NCBI GenBank assembly: GCA_030539035.1 | Contig: JAUNSU010000001.1 | Coordinates: forward strand, 24,641 to 88,640 | DNA: 64,000 bases | Reading direction: 5' to 3' | Source: Planctomycetia bacterium | GTDB taxonomy: Bacteria > Planctomycetota > Planctomycetia > Pirellulales > Thermoguttaceae | In this document: piece after piece, positions 1-8,188 of the stretch | Layout: every line of letters begins with the position of its first letter | Position numbering within the stretch: position 1 is the first letter of the stretch | Translations under genes and position numbers: made by a program | The notes under the pieces: generated by a model | What the model was told of the DNA's origin: nothing | The model's input: only the letters and a program-made list of their open reading frames with translations | The model's database searches: none

Positions 1-431
1 CGCAGATCGAAAAACTGCCCCGATTTATCGAAGCACGCCGGAAAAATTGGCAGTTTCTTCGATCGCAGCTGGATTCCCTTTCGGAATACTTTATCTTGCC
101 GGAACCGGAGATCCATTCGGTTCCTGCCTGGTTCGGCTTTTTATTGACGGTGCGGGAAAATGCTCCTTTCACCAGAAATGAGATTGTTCGGTTTTTGGAA
201 GTGAATCAGGTTCAGACCCGAATGCTCTTTGCCGGAAATCTGATCAAACATCCCTGCTTTGATTCCCTGAGAAACAATGGAAACGGATACCGAATCGCCG
301 GAGATCTTGTTCATACAGATCAGATCATGAACTGCTCTTTCTGGATCGGAGTCTATCCCGGCATGAGCGAAAAAATGCTCGATAAAATGGTGCTCCTGAT
401 ACGGAATTTTGTTAAGGAGAACCGAAGATGA
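1..431 (+). CDS. rfbH: RfbH-like CDP-4-keto-6-deoxyglucose-3-dehydrase, C-terminal fragment
   Basis: The reading frame is open from the window edge (first whole codon at 3) to the TGA at 429-431, so this is the 3' end of a gene that starts outside. The visible ~142 residues contain TRMLFAGNLIKHPCF and FWIGVYPG, which are hallmarks of the C-terminal domain of the RfbH/E1 branch of DegT-type PLP/PMP enzymes. That family removes the 3-hydroxyl of CDP-4-keto-6-deoxyglucose using PMP and a [2Fe-2S] cluster on the way to 3,6-dideoxyhexoses. The iron-sulfur and PMP-binding parts are not in the window. The TTG at 96 is an internal codon, not a start. It is first in a + strand run of sugar genes. A tiny ATGA-overlapping frame (428-472, 14 codons) follows and looks meaningless. 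A related DegT-family sugar enzyme is the alternative. Confidence 0.75.
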   Translation, partial: QIEKLPRFIEARRKNWQFLRSQLDSLSEYFILPEPEIHSVPAWFGFLLTVRENAPFTRNEIVRFLEVNQVQTRMLFAGNLIKHPCFDSLRNNGNGYRIAGDLVHTDQIMNCSFWIGVYPGMSEKMLDKMVLLIRNFVKENRR

Positions 432-600
432 GTCCTGAACAAAAATCTTCCTGGATCAAAGGACTTGAATAGACCGTCGTTTTTTGATAAAATCAAGGAT
501 ACCGAAAACGGTGATCCTGATTCGAAAATGATTGAGAAGAACCTGTTTGATTGTGCCGCGGCGAGTTTGAGCGGATCCCAATACATAATGAGGCAATATC

Positions 601-2127
601 ATGGACACGAAAATTTTTGACCGGCTTGTGATTTTGGAAATGGCCAATAATCATATGGGCAGTATCGATCACGGATTGCGGATCATCGAGGAGTTTTCCA
701 AACTGATCCCGGAATTTTCCTTTCGGCTTGCAATTAAATTTCAGTATCGCGATCTTGATACCCTGATCCATCCCGATTACCGTTCGCGGATGGATATCAA
801 ATACATCAAGCGGTTTTCGGAAACACGCCTGCGTCCGGAAGATTTTCTCCGCATGAAGGAAGAAGCGGAACAGCGCGGTTTTTTAACGCTCTGCACTCCG
901 TTCGATGAACGATCAGTCGATCTTGTGATCGAACATGGTTTTCCGATCATTAAAATCGCGAGCTGTTCCTTTAATGATTGGCCGCTTCTGGAAAAGATCG
1001 CGAAAACTGATCGGCCGATCATTGCGTCAACGGCGGGTGTTCCCCTCGGCGAGATCGATAAAGTTGCCGACTTCTTCGAACATCGGAAAAAAACGTTCGC
1101 TCTGATGCACTGCGTCGGAAGCTATCCGACTCCGGACAGCGAACTGGAATTGAATCAGATCGATTTCTTCAAACGGCGCTATCCGGATGTTCCGATCGGG
1201 TTTTCGACCCATGAGGATCCCAACGCGTTGGATCCGGTAAAAATCGCGGTCGCCAAAGGTGCGGAAATTCTCGAACGGCATATCGGATTGGCAACGGATC
1301 AGTATTCTCTGAACGCGTATTCTTCTACTCCGGATCAGATCCGGCGTTGGCTGCAAGCCGCGGAAAGTACAAAAGCGATGTGCGGCGTTTCCGGAAAAAG
1401 ACGATCCATTTCCGAAAAGGAAGCAAGCGATATTCGAGGATTGCAGCGCGGTGCGTTTATTCGGGAAGGGATCCAGGCAGGACAGACCGTTCATTCGAAA
1501 AATGTGTTCTTCGCAATGCCAAACGTTCCCGGCCAGCTGATCGCAAATGATTTTTCCAAATACTGCGCCTTTACTTCTTCAAAAGATCTTGCGCCGGGAT
1601 CGCCTCTCATACTCGATCAGCTGATCCGATCCGATCATCGCGATAAAATCATTCATATCGTCAATGATCTTTGCGCTCTTTTGAAAGCGGGAAATATCAA
1701 ATTGCAGGATAAACTCGATTTCGAACTTTCCCATCATCATGGAATTGAACATTTTTACGAATACGGATGTGCGATTATTACCTGTGTGAACCGGGAATAC
1801 TGCAAAAAGATCATTCTGGTTCTGCCCGATCAGAAGAATCCTGTCCACGCGCATTTCAAAAAAGAGGAAACGTTCCATGTCCTTCATGGAGATCTTGATC
1901 TTACACTGGACGATGAGAAAAGAACGTATACGGCCGGAGATATCGTTGTGGTCGAACGGGGAAAGAAACATGGTTTCTCGACGAAGAAAGGGGTGATACT
2001 GGAAGAGATCTCAACGACCCATTATCCCAATGATTCGTATTATGATGATCCCGATATCGGCCCGACAGAGAGCCGCAAGACATTTATGACCTTTCACGTA
2101 TCGTGGATGGACGGCGACATACATTAA
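601..2127 (+). CDS. NeuB-family sialic/nonulosonic acid synthase fused to a cupin
   Basis: The 508-residue protein has three parts. Residues ~1-275 form a NeuB-type TIM barrel (EMANNHMGS near the start, later TLCTPFDE and KIASCSFNDWPLL). Residues ~280-340 resemble an antifreeze/SAF-like domain (RGAFIREGIQAGQ). Residues ~410-475 form a cupin with the histidine pair HAH and a later KKHGF. NeuB enzymes condense phosphoenolpyruvate with an N-acylated hexosamine to give nine-carbon sugars such as N-acetylneuraminate or pseudaminate. The cupin may bind a metal or sugar, as in sugar isomerases, but its role here is inferred only. The usual NeuB is ~340-350 residues, so the fusion is the oddity. ATG at 601 is chosen because the frame is closed just upstream at ~568. 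It sits 20 bp before the TPP enzyme gene, in an apparent operon. Confidence 0.8.
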   Translation: MDTKIFDRLVILEMANNHMGSIDHGLRIIEEFSKLIPEFSFRLAIKFQYRDLDTLIHPDYRSRMDIKYIKRFSETRLRPEDFLRMKEEAEQRGFLTLCTPFDERSVDLVIEHGFPIIKIASCSFNDWPLLEKIAKTDRPIIASTAGVPLGEIDKVADFFEHRKKTFALMHCVGSYPTPDSELELNQIDFFKRRYPDVPIGFSTHEDPNALDPVKIAVAKGAEILERHIGLATDQYSLNAYSSTPDQIRRWLQAAESTKAMCGVSGKRRSISEKEASDIRGLQRGAFIREGIQAGQTVHSKNVFFAMPNVPGQLIANDFSKYCAFTSSKDLAPGSPLILDQLIRSDHRDKIIHIVNDLCALLKAGNIKLQDKLDFELSHHHGIEHFYEYGCAIITCVNREYCKKIILVLPDQKNPVHAHFKKEETFHVLHGDLDLTLDDEKRTYTAGDIVVVERGKKHGFSTKKGVILEEISTTHYPNDSYYDDPDIGPTESRKTFMTFHVSWMDGDIH

Positions 2128-2147
2128 AAAAAAGAAGGAAGTGATTT

Positions 2148-3941
2148 GTGGAAAAAGTTTCCGATTATCTGTTTCGTATTATCGCGGAAAAGACCTCTGT
2201 CCGGCATATATTCATGCTGCCGGGCGGAGGCTGTATGCACCTGGTTGATTCTCTCGGACGGCGAAAAGATCTCTCTTATATCTGCAATCTTCATGAACAG
2301 GCCTGCGCCATTGCCGCGGAAGCTTACGCGCAGAATAATAATGAGCTTGGCGCGGTGCTGGTAACCGCAGGTCCCGGCTCGACAAATGCGATTACTGGAG
2401 TTGCCGGAGCCTGGATCGATTCCACTCCGCTTCTGATCCTTTCCGGACAGGCCAAACGGGAAGATCTGATGCTGAAGTACGGAGTCCGCCAAATGGGCAT
2501 TCAGGAAGTCAATATTGCCCGGATTGCTGCCCCGATTACCAAATACGCAAAATGTGTTCTGGATCCCGATCAGATCCCTTATGAATTGGAAAAAGCGCTC
2601 CATTTGGCAACGACCGGAAGAAGGGGCCCGGTTTGGCTCGATATTCCCCTTGATGTTCAAAGCGCGATGATTGATCCGGATCGCCTTGAACATTTCGTTC
2701 CTGAAAAAGAGCCGGAGGATTCTGCGGAAGTAAATGCCGCGGCGGATCAGATCCTTGCCGCGTTAAAAGAATCGAAGCGCCCCGCGATTTATGCGGGCAA
2801 CGGAATTCGCGCCGCTCATGCTGTTCCGGAATTCCTCGATTGGGCCGAATCTCTTCAGATCCCGATCCTTACCAGTTGGAAGGCTGCCGATTTTCTTCCG
2901 GAAGATCATCCCCTCTTTGCCGGACGGCCCGGGATCGTCGCACAGCGCGGAGCCAATTTTGTCCAGCAGGGCGCGGATTGTCTGATCCTCCTTGGGACCC
3001 GTCTTGATCTTTGCCAAACCGGTTTCAATCATCCCTGCTTTGCTCCGAACGCAAAAAAATTCGAAATCGATATCGATCCTGCGGAAGCCGGTAAACTGAA
3101 TATGAAGCTGGAAGGCAAATTCGTTCTCGATGCCGGAAAAGTGATTCGCGCCTTGCGGAAAAAATCGGATTCGATCCGGGTCGATTACTCCGATTGGCTT
3201 CGTCAATGCAAGGCTTGGCAGGCGAAGTATCCTGTGATATTGCCCGAATATCTGAACGAGGAAAAAGCGAAAGTCAATCTTTACCATTTGATCTCCGTTT
3301 TATCCGATCAGTTGGGATCGGACGATCTGCTGGTGCCGGGAAGTTCCGGAGCCTGCGCGGAGATCACCATGCAGGCGATTAAGGTCAAAAGCGGACTTCG
3401 TATTCAGAATACGCCCGGTTTGGGATCGATGGGATTCGGACTGCCGGCCGTGATCGGAGCCTCTCTCGCGTCCGGAAAGAAAACCGTCGGAATTGTCGGC
3501 GACGGCGGACTCCAGCATAATATTCAGGAACTTCAGACGCTGAAGAATCTGGATCTTCCCATTAAATTGTTTGTTCTGAATAATGGAGGATACGGTTCCA
3601 TCGTCAATATGCAGCGCGCCCGATTTCAGGGAAATTATGTTGCCTGCAATGAACAAAGCGGTCTTCATCTTCCAGATCTGGAACGGCTTGCAAACGCTTA
3701 TCGGCTTCCTTTTATCCGGATCTCTTCTCCGAAAGATCTTGCGGATCAGGTTCGCCGGGTCTTGGAGAAGCCGGGAACGGTATTATGCGAAGTCGTTTCC
3801 GATCCCGATATTCCTTCTGCGCCCCGATTGATCACCGACACCTTGCCGGATGGCCGTATGGTTTCCCGTCCGATGCAGGATCTTGCCCCTTCCATTCCGG
3901 AAGAAGAATTTCGTGATATCTCAAATCGATATTTTACTTGA
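2148..3941 (+). CDS. Thiamine-diphosphate enzyme, acetolactate-synthase-like
   Basis: The 597-residue protein follows the three-domain plan of the acetolactate synthase/pyruvate oxidase family. The N-terminal PYR domain carries the activating glutamate in LHEQACA (about residue 49), a middle domain follows, and the C-terminal PP domain has the ThDP/Mg motif beginning VGDGG near residue 450 and ending LNNGGYGS. In a polysaccharide cluster, and downstream of an RfbH-like dehydrase, a plausible job is adding a two-carbon unit from pyruvate to a keto-deoxy sugar, as YerE does in yersiniose A synthesis; this is inference. A housekeeping acetolactate synthase is less likely because no ilvN or ilvC neighbour is seen. 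The start is GTG at 2148 with the purine-rich AAGAAGGAAG at 2131-2140 as ribosome site. Its stop overlaps a possible TTG start of the next frame. Confidence 0.8.
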   Translation: MEKVSDYLFRIIAEKTSVRHIFMLPGGGCMHLVDSLGRRKDLSYICNLHEQACAIAAEAYAQNNNELGAVLVTAGPGSTNAITGVAGAWIDSTPLLILSGQAKREDLMLKYGVRQMGIQEVNIARIAAPITKYAKCVLDPDQIPYELEKALHLATTGRRGPVWLDIPLDVQSAMIDPDRLEHFVPEKEPEDSAEVNAAADQILAALKESKRPAIYAGNGIRAAHAVPEFLDWAESLQIPILTSWKAADFLPEDHPLFAGRPGIVAQRGANFVQQGADCLILLGTRLDLCQTGFNHPCFAPNAKKFEIDIDPAEAGKLNMKLEGKFVLDAGKVIRALRKKSDSIRVDYSDWLRQCKAWQAKYPVILPEYLNEEKAKVNLYHLISVLSDQLGSDDLLVPGSSGACAEITMQAIKVKSGLRIQNTPGLGSMGFGLPAVIGASLASGKKTVGIVGDGGLQHNIQELQTLKNLDLPIKLFVLNNGGYGSIVNMQRARFQGNYVACNEQSGLHLPDLERLANAYRLPFIRISSPKDLADQVRRVLEKPGTVLCEVVSDPDIPSAPRLITDTLPDGRMVSRPMQDLAPSIPEEEFRDISNRYFT

Positions 3942-3973
3942 TATATTTCCCTTTGACAGAAAATACAAAATCC

Positions 3974-4648
3974 ATGAGTCAATACAAAACCCTGTTTTTC
4001 GACCTTGACGGAACCCTTCTGGATACAGAAGGAGACATCAAGGCCTGTATGAGAGAAGCCCTGAAAGAGCTTGGACTTTCCACCGCCGATTTTATGCGTA
4101 ATTTTCTGATCGGCCCGCCCCTTTTTGAAGTTGCGAAAGAATCTTTGCCCGACGCTTCGGATGAGATGATAGAGACGTTCATTCGACTTTTTCGCGATAA
4201 GTATGATCAGATCAATTATCCGCAAACGTTTATTTATCCCGGGATGGGCGATCTTTTGTCGTGCGCGAAGAAGAATGGACTCGCCCTTTATATTGCGACC
4301 AATAAACGGGAAACACCGACCCGGCGTCTTTTGAACCGATTCGAATGGACCGGTCTTTTCAATGGAGTCTATGCGGTCGATTCCTTTCCTTATGAAAAGA
4401 AGGGGAAGACGGGAATCCTTGCCCAGGCTCTTGCCGATCTGAATTGCCGCCCGGAAGAATCCGTAATGATTGGCGATACAATCGGTGATATCAATGCCGG
4501 CAAAGATCTCGGACTTGCGACGATCGCTTTTGATCGCGGATACGGCGATCCGAATGATTTGAAGAACCTGAATCCTTCCCTTCAAACGTCCGACGCGGAT
4601 CAGATCGCCCGATTTCTCGGTTTACGGAATTTTCCAAAACAGAATTAA
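3974..4648 (+). CDS. HAD-superfamily phosphatase, phosphoglycolate-phosphatase-like
   Basis: This HAD hydrolase has motif I DLDGTLLDTEGD near its N-terminus, motif II threonine in IATNK, a motif II lysine region in the middle and motif III GDTIGDINAGKDLG near residue 160. A helical cap of the Gph/PGMB type lies between motifs I and II. Such enzymes remove phosphate from small sugar phosphates. In this cluster it may dephosphorylate the 9-phosphate product of the NeuB-type enzyme or another sugar intermediate (inference). A TTG at 3938 would add 12 residues that do not look like a HAD start (IYFPLTENTKS), so ATG 3974 was chosen although no strong Shine-Dalgarno precedes it. It is 10 bp before the methyltransferase gene. 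Confidence 0.75.
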   Translation: MSQYKTLFFDLDGTLLDTEGDIKACMREALKELGLSTADFMRNFLIGPPLFEVAKESLPDASDEMIETFIRLFRDKYDQINYPQTFIYPGMGDLLSCAKKNGLALYIATNKRETPTRRLLNRFEWTGLFNGVYAVDSFPYEKKGKTGILAQALADLNCRPEESVMIGDTIGDINAGKDLGLATIAFDRGYGDPNDLKNLNPSLQTSDADQIARFLGLRNFPKQN

Positions 4649-4658
4649 GGGATCATAA

Positions 4659-5789
4659 ATGGATAAATGCCGAATTTGCGGAAAAGATTTTTACCCGGAT
4701 CCGCTTCTCGAACTGCTGAACATGCCCGCCGCTGCCCAGAATTTCCCAGTTTGGGAAACTTTGGATCAGGATCGGGGAATCGCAATGAACGTGCGGCAAT
4801 GCTCCGGATGCGGTGTCGTTCAAATCGATTCCGAGCCCGTTCCTTATTATCGGGAAGTGATCCGCGCCTCCGCTTATTCGCCGGAAATGAAATCCTTCCG
4901 TTTAAAACAGTTCGCCGATTGGGTCAAAAAATACGATCTCCAGAACAAAAAAGTCCTTGAAGCTGGGTGCGGAAAAGGGGAATATCTGGATCTGATGAGT
5001 CAATCGGGACCTCGATGTTTTGGAACGGAATATTCGTCCGAATCCGTTCAGATCTGCAAGGAAAAAGGACTCAACGTTCAAAAAGTTTTTTTTGAAAAGG
5101 GATGCGAAGATCTCTCCGAAGCCCCTTTTGACGCCTTTTTTATTCTGAACTGGCTGGAGCATATTCCGGATCTTTCGATTTTTTTGAAAATTCTTTCGAA
5201 TCAGCTGATTCCGGAAGCGCCCGGCTTGATCGAAGTTCCGAATTACGATATGATTAAACAGAATGGTTTATTGACTGAATTTACCGCGGAACATTTATAT
5301 TATTTTACGGAATCGACGCTGGAAGGGACCCTTGCGGCGCATGGATTCGATGTCCAGGAATACCGATCCGTTTGGGATCATTATATCCTTTCCGCGGAAG
5401 TTCGAAAACGCAGACAGGATGATCCAAACCGATTTTCCGATCAGAAAAAAAAGATCAATTCCCAGGTGCGCGGATTCCTTTCACGCTATCCGAAAACGGT
5501 CGTTTGGGGAGCAGGACATCAGTCCTTAATGGTTCTCGCAATGCTGGGCCTTACTGAAAACGAGATCCGATACGTAATCGATTCCGCTCCGGTCAAGCAG
5601 GGAAAATTCACGTTCGTCTCCCATCTTCCGATCGTTGATCCCTCGTATCTGGAATCCGATCCGCCCGACGCGGTAATGATTATGTGCGCAGGATATTCGG
5701 ACGAAGTTGTTCGAATGATTCGAAAAAAACAGGGAAACCGTTTTGCTTTGGCCATTATGAGAGAAAACGGACTGGAAGAACAATGTTGA
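4659..5789 (+). CDS. Zinc-binding SAM-dependent sugar C-methyltransferase-like protein
   Basis: The 376-residue protein has an N-terminal zinc-binding module (C4, C7 in CRICG and C47, C50 in CSGCG), a class I methyltransferase core with the SAM-binding motif VLEAGCGKG at ~98-106, and a C-terminal domain (VVWGAGHQSLMVLAMLG, ~285-301) like the C-methyltransferase domain of the TylC3/NovU group. That architecture is typical of NDP-ketosugar C-methyltransferases, which place a methyl group on a carbon next to the keto group and make branched-chain deoxysugars. The substrate cannot be read from sequence. It continues the polysaccharide operon; the gap to the next gene is 50 bp. Confidence 0.75.
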   Translation: MDKCRICGKDFYPDPLLELLNMPAAAQNFPVWETLDQDRGIAMNVRQCSGCGVVQIDSEPVPYYREVIRASAYSPEMKSFRLKQFADWVKKYDLQNKKVLEAGCGKGEYLDLMSQSGPRCFGTEYSSESVQICKEKGLNVQKVFFEKGCEDLSEAPFDAFFILNWLEHIPDLSIFLKILSNQLIPEAPGLIEVPNYDMIKQNGLLTEFTAEHLYYFTESTLEGTLAAHGFDVQEYRSVWDHYILSAEVRKRRQDDPNRFSDQKKKINSQVRGFLSRYPKTVVWGAGHQSLMVLAMLGLTENEIRYVIDSAPVKQGKFTFVSHLPIVDPSYLESDPPDAVMIMCAGYSDEVVRMIRKKQGNRFALAIMRENGLEEQC

Positions 5790-5839
5790 CAAAGGATTTT
5801 TAATCAGTTCCTTAATGTTTTATTTTAAAGGAAAACAAT

Positions 5840-6904
5840 ATGCCGGAAAATTTAAATTCAGTAGAACAGGGCCGCCGCAATTATCTCAAAGAGACCAAGC
5901 CCCGTGTGTATGAAAAAGTATCGCACTTTTCAGAGAAAATCGCGAGGGGAGAAAGTATTGCGATTATTCAGTTTCAATACGACTTTACCTGTAATTTGCG
6001 CTGCCAGCATTGTTCGGTCAAGCGTTTTCAGGGAAAAAAGGATGCGCGTTTTTTTACTCTCGATGATGTAAGGGAACTCAGCCGGCAGGCCGATGAACTC
6101 GGGTTGGCGAACTTCGTGATCACCGGCGGGGAACCGCTCGTCTTTCCTGATTTCGATCAGCTGGTCGAAGCGATTGATCCGCAAAAATTCTATATCGTGA
6201 GTGATTCGAACGGATGGTTCCTGGATGCCGAACGCGCAAAACATCTTAAGAGTATTGGTGTCGACAAGATCCAGCTGAGCCTGGACAGTCTGGATCCTCA
6301 AGAACATGATTCCTTCCGACGGCATGATGGATCGCACGCAAGGGCGCTCCGGGCCATTGACGCCTCTCTCGATGCCGGACTGAACATCATTCTTTCGACC
6401 GTGGTGACCCATCAGAGAATTCATTCTGAAGAATTTATCGAATATCTGGAGTTTGCGAAATCCAAAGGGGTGGGAACCTTCGTTACCTACGCCAAACCGG
6501 TCGGATCCTGGGAAGGAAAATTCGATATGCTCGTTACCAAAGAAGATATGGACTTCATGAGGAATGTCCTGGAGAAGAAGTATAATGTCTTTACCCATCT
6601 TACTCCCTCTTATGGACTGGATCTCGGCTGCATTGCTGTAAAGCGGATGATCTCCATTACAAAATACGGCGATGTAATGCCCTGTCCTTACATTCATACA
6701 TCGCTTGGAAATTTCTTTAAGGAACCGCTGAAGGATATTATCGAACGCGGTCTGAATATTCGATTTTTCGGTGAACATGTTGATACATGTCTGATCGCGC
6801 AGGATCGGGACTTTATCAATAAATACATCGTTCCAACGTATTCGAAGACCCTTCCTGTTCCTTATGATCAGATCTTTTCGGGAGAAGATATGATCCGAAA
6901 ATAA
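5840..6904 (+). CDS. Radical SAM enzyme in polysaccharide cluster
   Basis: C51, C55 and C58 form the CX3CX2C site (CNLRCQHC) that binds the [4Fe-4S] cluster in radical SAM enzymes. The ITGGEP motif at ~96 contacts SAM, as in the MoaA/PqqE group. The C-terminal ~100 residues contain only scattered cysteines (CIAVK, CPYIH, CLIAQ), which may hold a single auxiliary cluster (twitch/SPASM-like) rather than a full SPASM domain. ATG 5840 follows AAAGGAAA at a proper distance. Its placement between a sugar methyltransferase and a GT2 transferase suggests a sugar- or lipid-modifying role (for example radical epimerisation or dehydration), but the product is unknown. I cannot assign a specific family. 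Confidence 0.75.
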   Translation: MPENLNSVEQGRRNYLKETKPRVYEKVSHFSEKIARGESIAIIQFQYDFTCNLRCQHCSVKRFQGKKDARFFTLDDVRELSRQADELGLANFVITGGEPLVFPDFDQLVEAIDPQKFYIVSDSNGWFLDAERAKHLKSIGVDKIQLSLDSLDPQEHDSFRRHDGSHARALRAIDASLDAGLNIILSTVVTHQRIHSEEFIEYLEFAKSKGVGTFVTYAKPVGSWEGKFDMLVTKEDMDFMRNVLEKKYNVFTHLTPSYGLDLGCIAVKRMISITKYGDVMPCPYIHTSLGNFFKEPLKDIIERGLNIRFFGEHVDTCLIAQDRDFINKYIVPTYSKTLPVPYDQIFSGEDMIRK

Positions 6905-6980
6905 ACCGGTTCCGGCAATTTGTTTTTAGTGTCCGAAAGTTTTCTCAGAAAAGTATTGTTTTATCGATCAGGAAAATATC

Positions 6981-7946
6981 ATGTCCGATGAAAAGAAAAA
7001 AATGATCAGTGTATCGACCGGCTGTTTTAATGAGAAAGATAATATTCCGGAATTTTATGAAAGAATAAAAAAGATCTTCGAACAGCATCCGCAGTACGAT
7101 TGGGAAATGGTAATCAGCGATAATTGCTCCACGGACGGAACACGGGAATTGCTTAGGGACATTGCCGCAAAAGATAAACGTGTTCGTGTGATTTTGAATT
7201 CGAGAAATTTCGGCCAGCTTCGATCCCCTTACAATTCCATTTTACATACACGGGGAGACGCCGTATTCATTTTGGTATCGGATCTTCAGGAGCCGCCCGA
7301 GATGCTTCATGAGTTTATCAAAAAGTGGGAAGAAGGATATAAAGTCGTTTGCGGAGTTCGGTCGGGCACAAAAGAAAATTTTCTGATGGCGGCCCTGCGC
7401 GGTATTTATTACCGGCTGCTGAGTTTCTTTTCCGATGAGATCAAAGTTGTCCGATATTATACCGGATTCGGACTGTATGATCGACAGGCGATTGATGCGC
7501 TGAAATCTTTTCATGAACCGTATCCTTATTTAAGGGGGATTTTATCCGAAGTCGGATTTTCCCGAATTGAGATCCCTTTTGTTCAGGAGCGGCGAAAAGC
7601 GGGAAGAACGAAAAACAACTTTTTTTCCCTGTATGATGTCGCAATGACCGGATTTGTCAATCATACGAAGTTCCCTCTTCGAATGGCTGTCTTTTTCGGA
7701 TTTATTACTGCGTTTATCAGTTTTCTTATTGCGCTGGGATATCTGATCGTCAAGCTCATTTATTGGGATTCGTTTTCTTTTGGATTTGCGCCGCTCATGA
7801 TCGGATTATTCTTTTTCGCGTCGATTCAGCTGATCTTTATTGGCATTATCGGGGAATACGTCGGCGCGATATGGACCCAGGTAAAAGATCGGCCTTTGGT
7901 GATCGAAGAGGAACGGATCAACTTTGACGAAGAGAGCAAGGAATAA
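6981..7946 (+). CDS. Family 2 glycosyltransferase, polyprenyl-phosphate sugar transferase type
   Basis: The 321-residue protein has a GT-A domain of the DPM1/GtrB/ArnC kind: a nucleotide-binding start (VSTGCFNEKDNIPEF), SDNCSTDGT and VSDLQEPPEM, where the D and Q/E residues replace the usual DAD/DLQ metal site. Two hydrophobic stretches at ~232-258 and ~265-292 anchor it in the membrane, as in GtrB-like enzymes. Such proteins move a sugar from a nucleotide carrier to undecaprenyl phosphate on the cytoplasmic face. The start ATG 6981 follows AGGAAA. It is the last gene of the polysaccharide run and is followed by a degenerate dispersed repeat on the other strand. Confidence 0.85.
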   Translation: MSDEKKKMISVSTGCFNEKDNIPEFYERIKKIFEQHPQYDWEMVISDNCSTDGTRELLRDIAAKDKRVRVILNSRNFGQLRSPYNSILHTRGDAVFILVSDLQEPPEMLHEFIKKWEEGYKVVCGVRSGTKENFLMAALRGIYYRLLSFFSDEIKVVRYYTGFGLYDRQAIDALKSFHEPYPYLRGILSEVGFSRIEIPFVQERRKAGRTKNNFFSLYDVAMTGFVNHTKFPLRMAVFFGFITAFISFLIALGYLIVKLIYWDSFSFGFAPLMIGLFFFASIQLIFIGIIGEYVGAIWTQVKDRPLVIEEERINFDEESKE

Positions 7947-7984
7947 AAACGGCAAGCGCCGGAGGGCCTCCCCGAAAAACGTGA

Positions 7985-8150
7985 ATTCTTTATAAACGAT
8001 GATCACCCATTAAACCGGGGAAGCGGAAAAAACGTTGCTTTTTGAATACGGTTGGAATTCGAACGCTGGGACGGTGCCCATCTTGGGCACCCGGCGGCGG
8101 AGCCGCCGTAGGGACAGGATGCAGGCTGCATCACTCGCTAATCACTAATA
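7985..8150 (-). repeat. Dispersed repeat family A, copy 1
   Basis: Read on the minus strand, this stretch matches 44015-44130 and 44362-44465. Shared blocks are a GC-rich start (GCCGCCGGGTG), a hairpin GGGTGCCC/GGGCACC, TCCCAGCG, TTCCAACCG and CTTCCCCGG followed by TTAATGGGTGAT. Arms and loops differ between copies but the hairpins are kept. It fills the space between the GT2 gene and the convergent regulator gene and contains no plausible gene. Confidence 0.7.
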
Positions 8151-8188
8151 AAGGGGTTCATCCGGGATTGATATTCACCATTTCAATT

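Noticed and set aside
428..472. 14-codon frame overlapping the rfbH stop by ATGA
   Set aside because: Too short, with no signal or conserved feature; probably chance.
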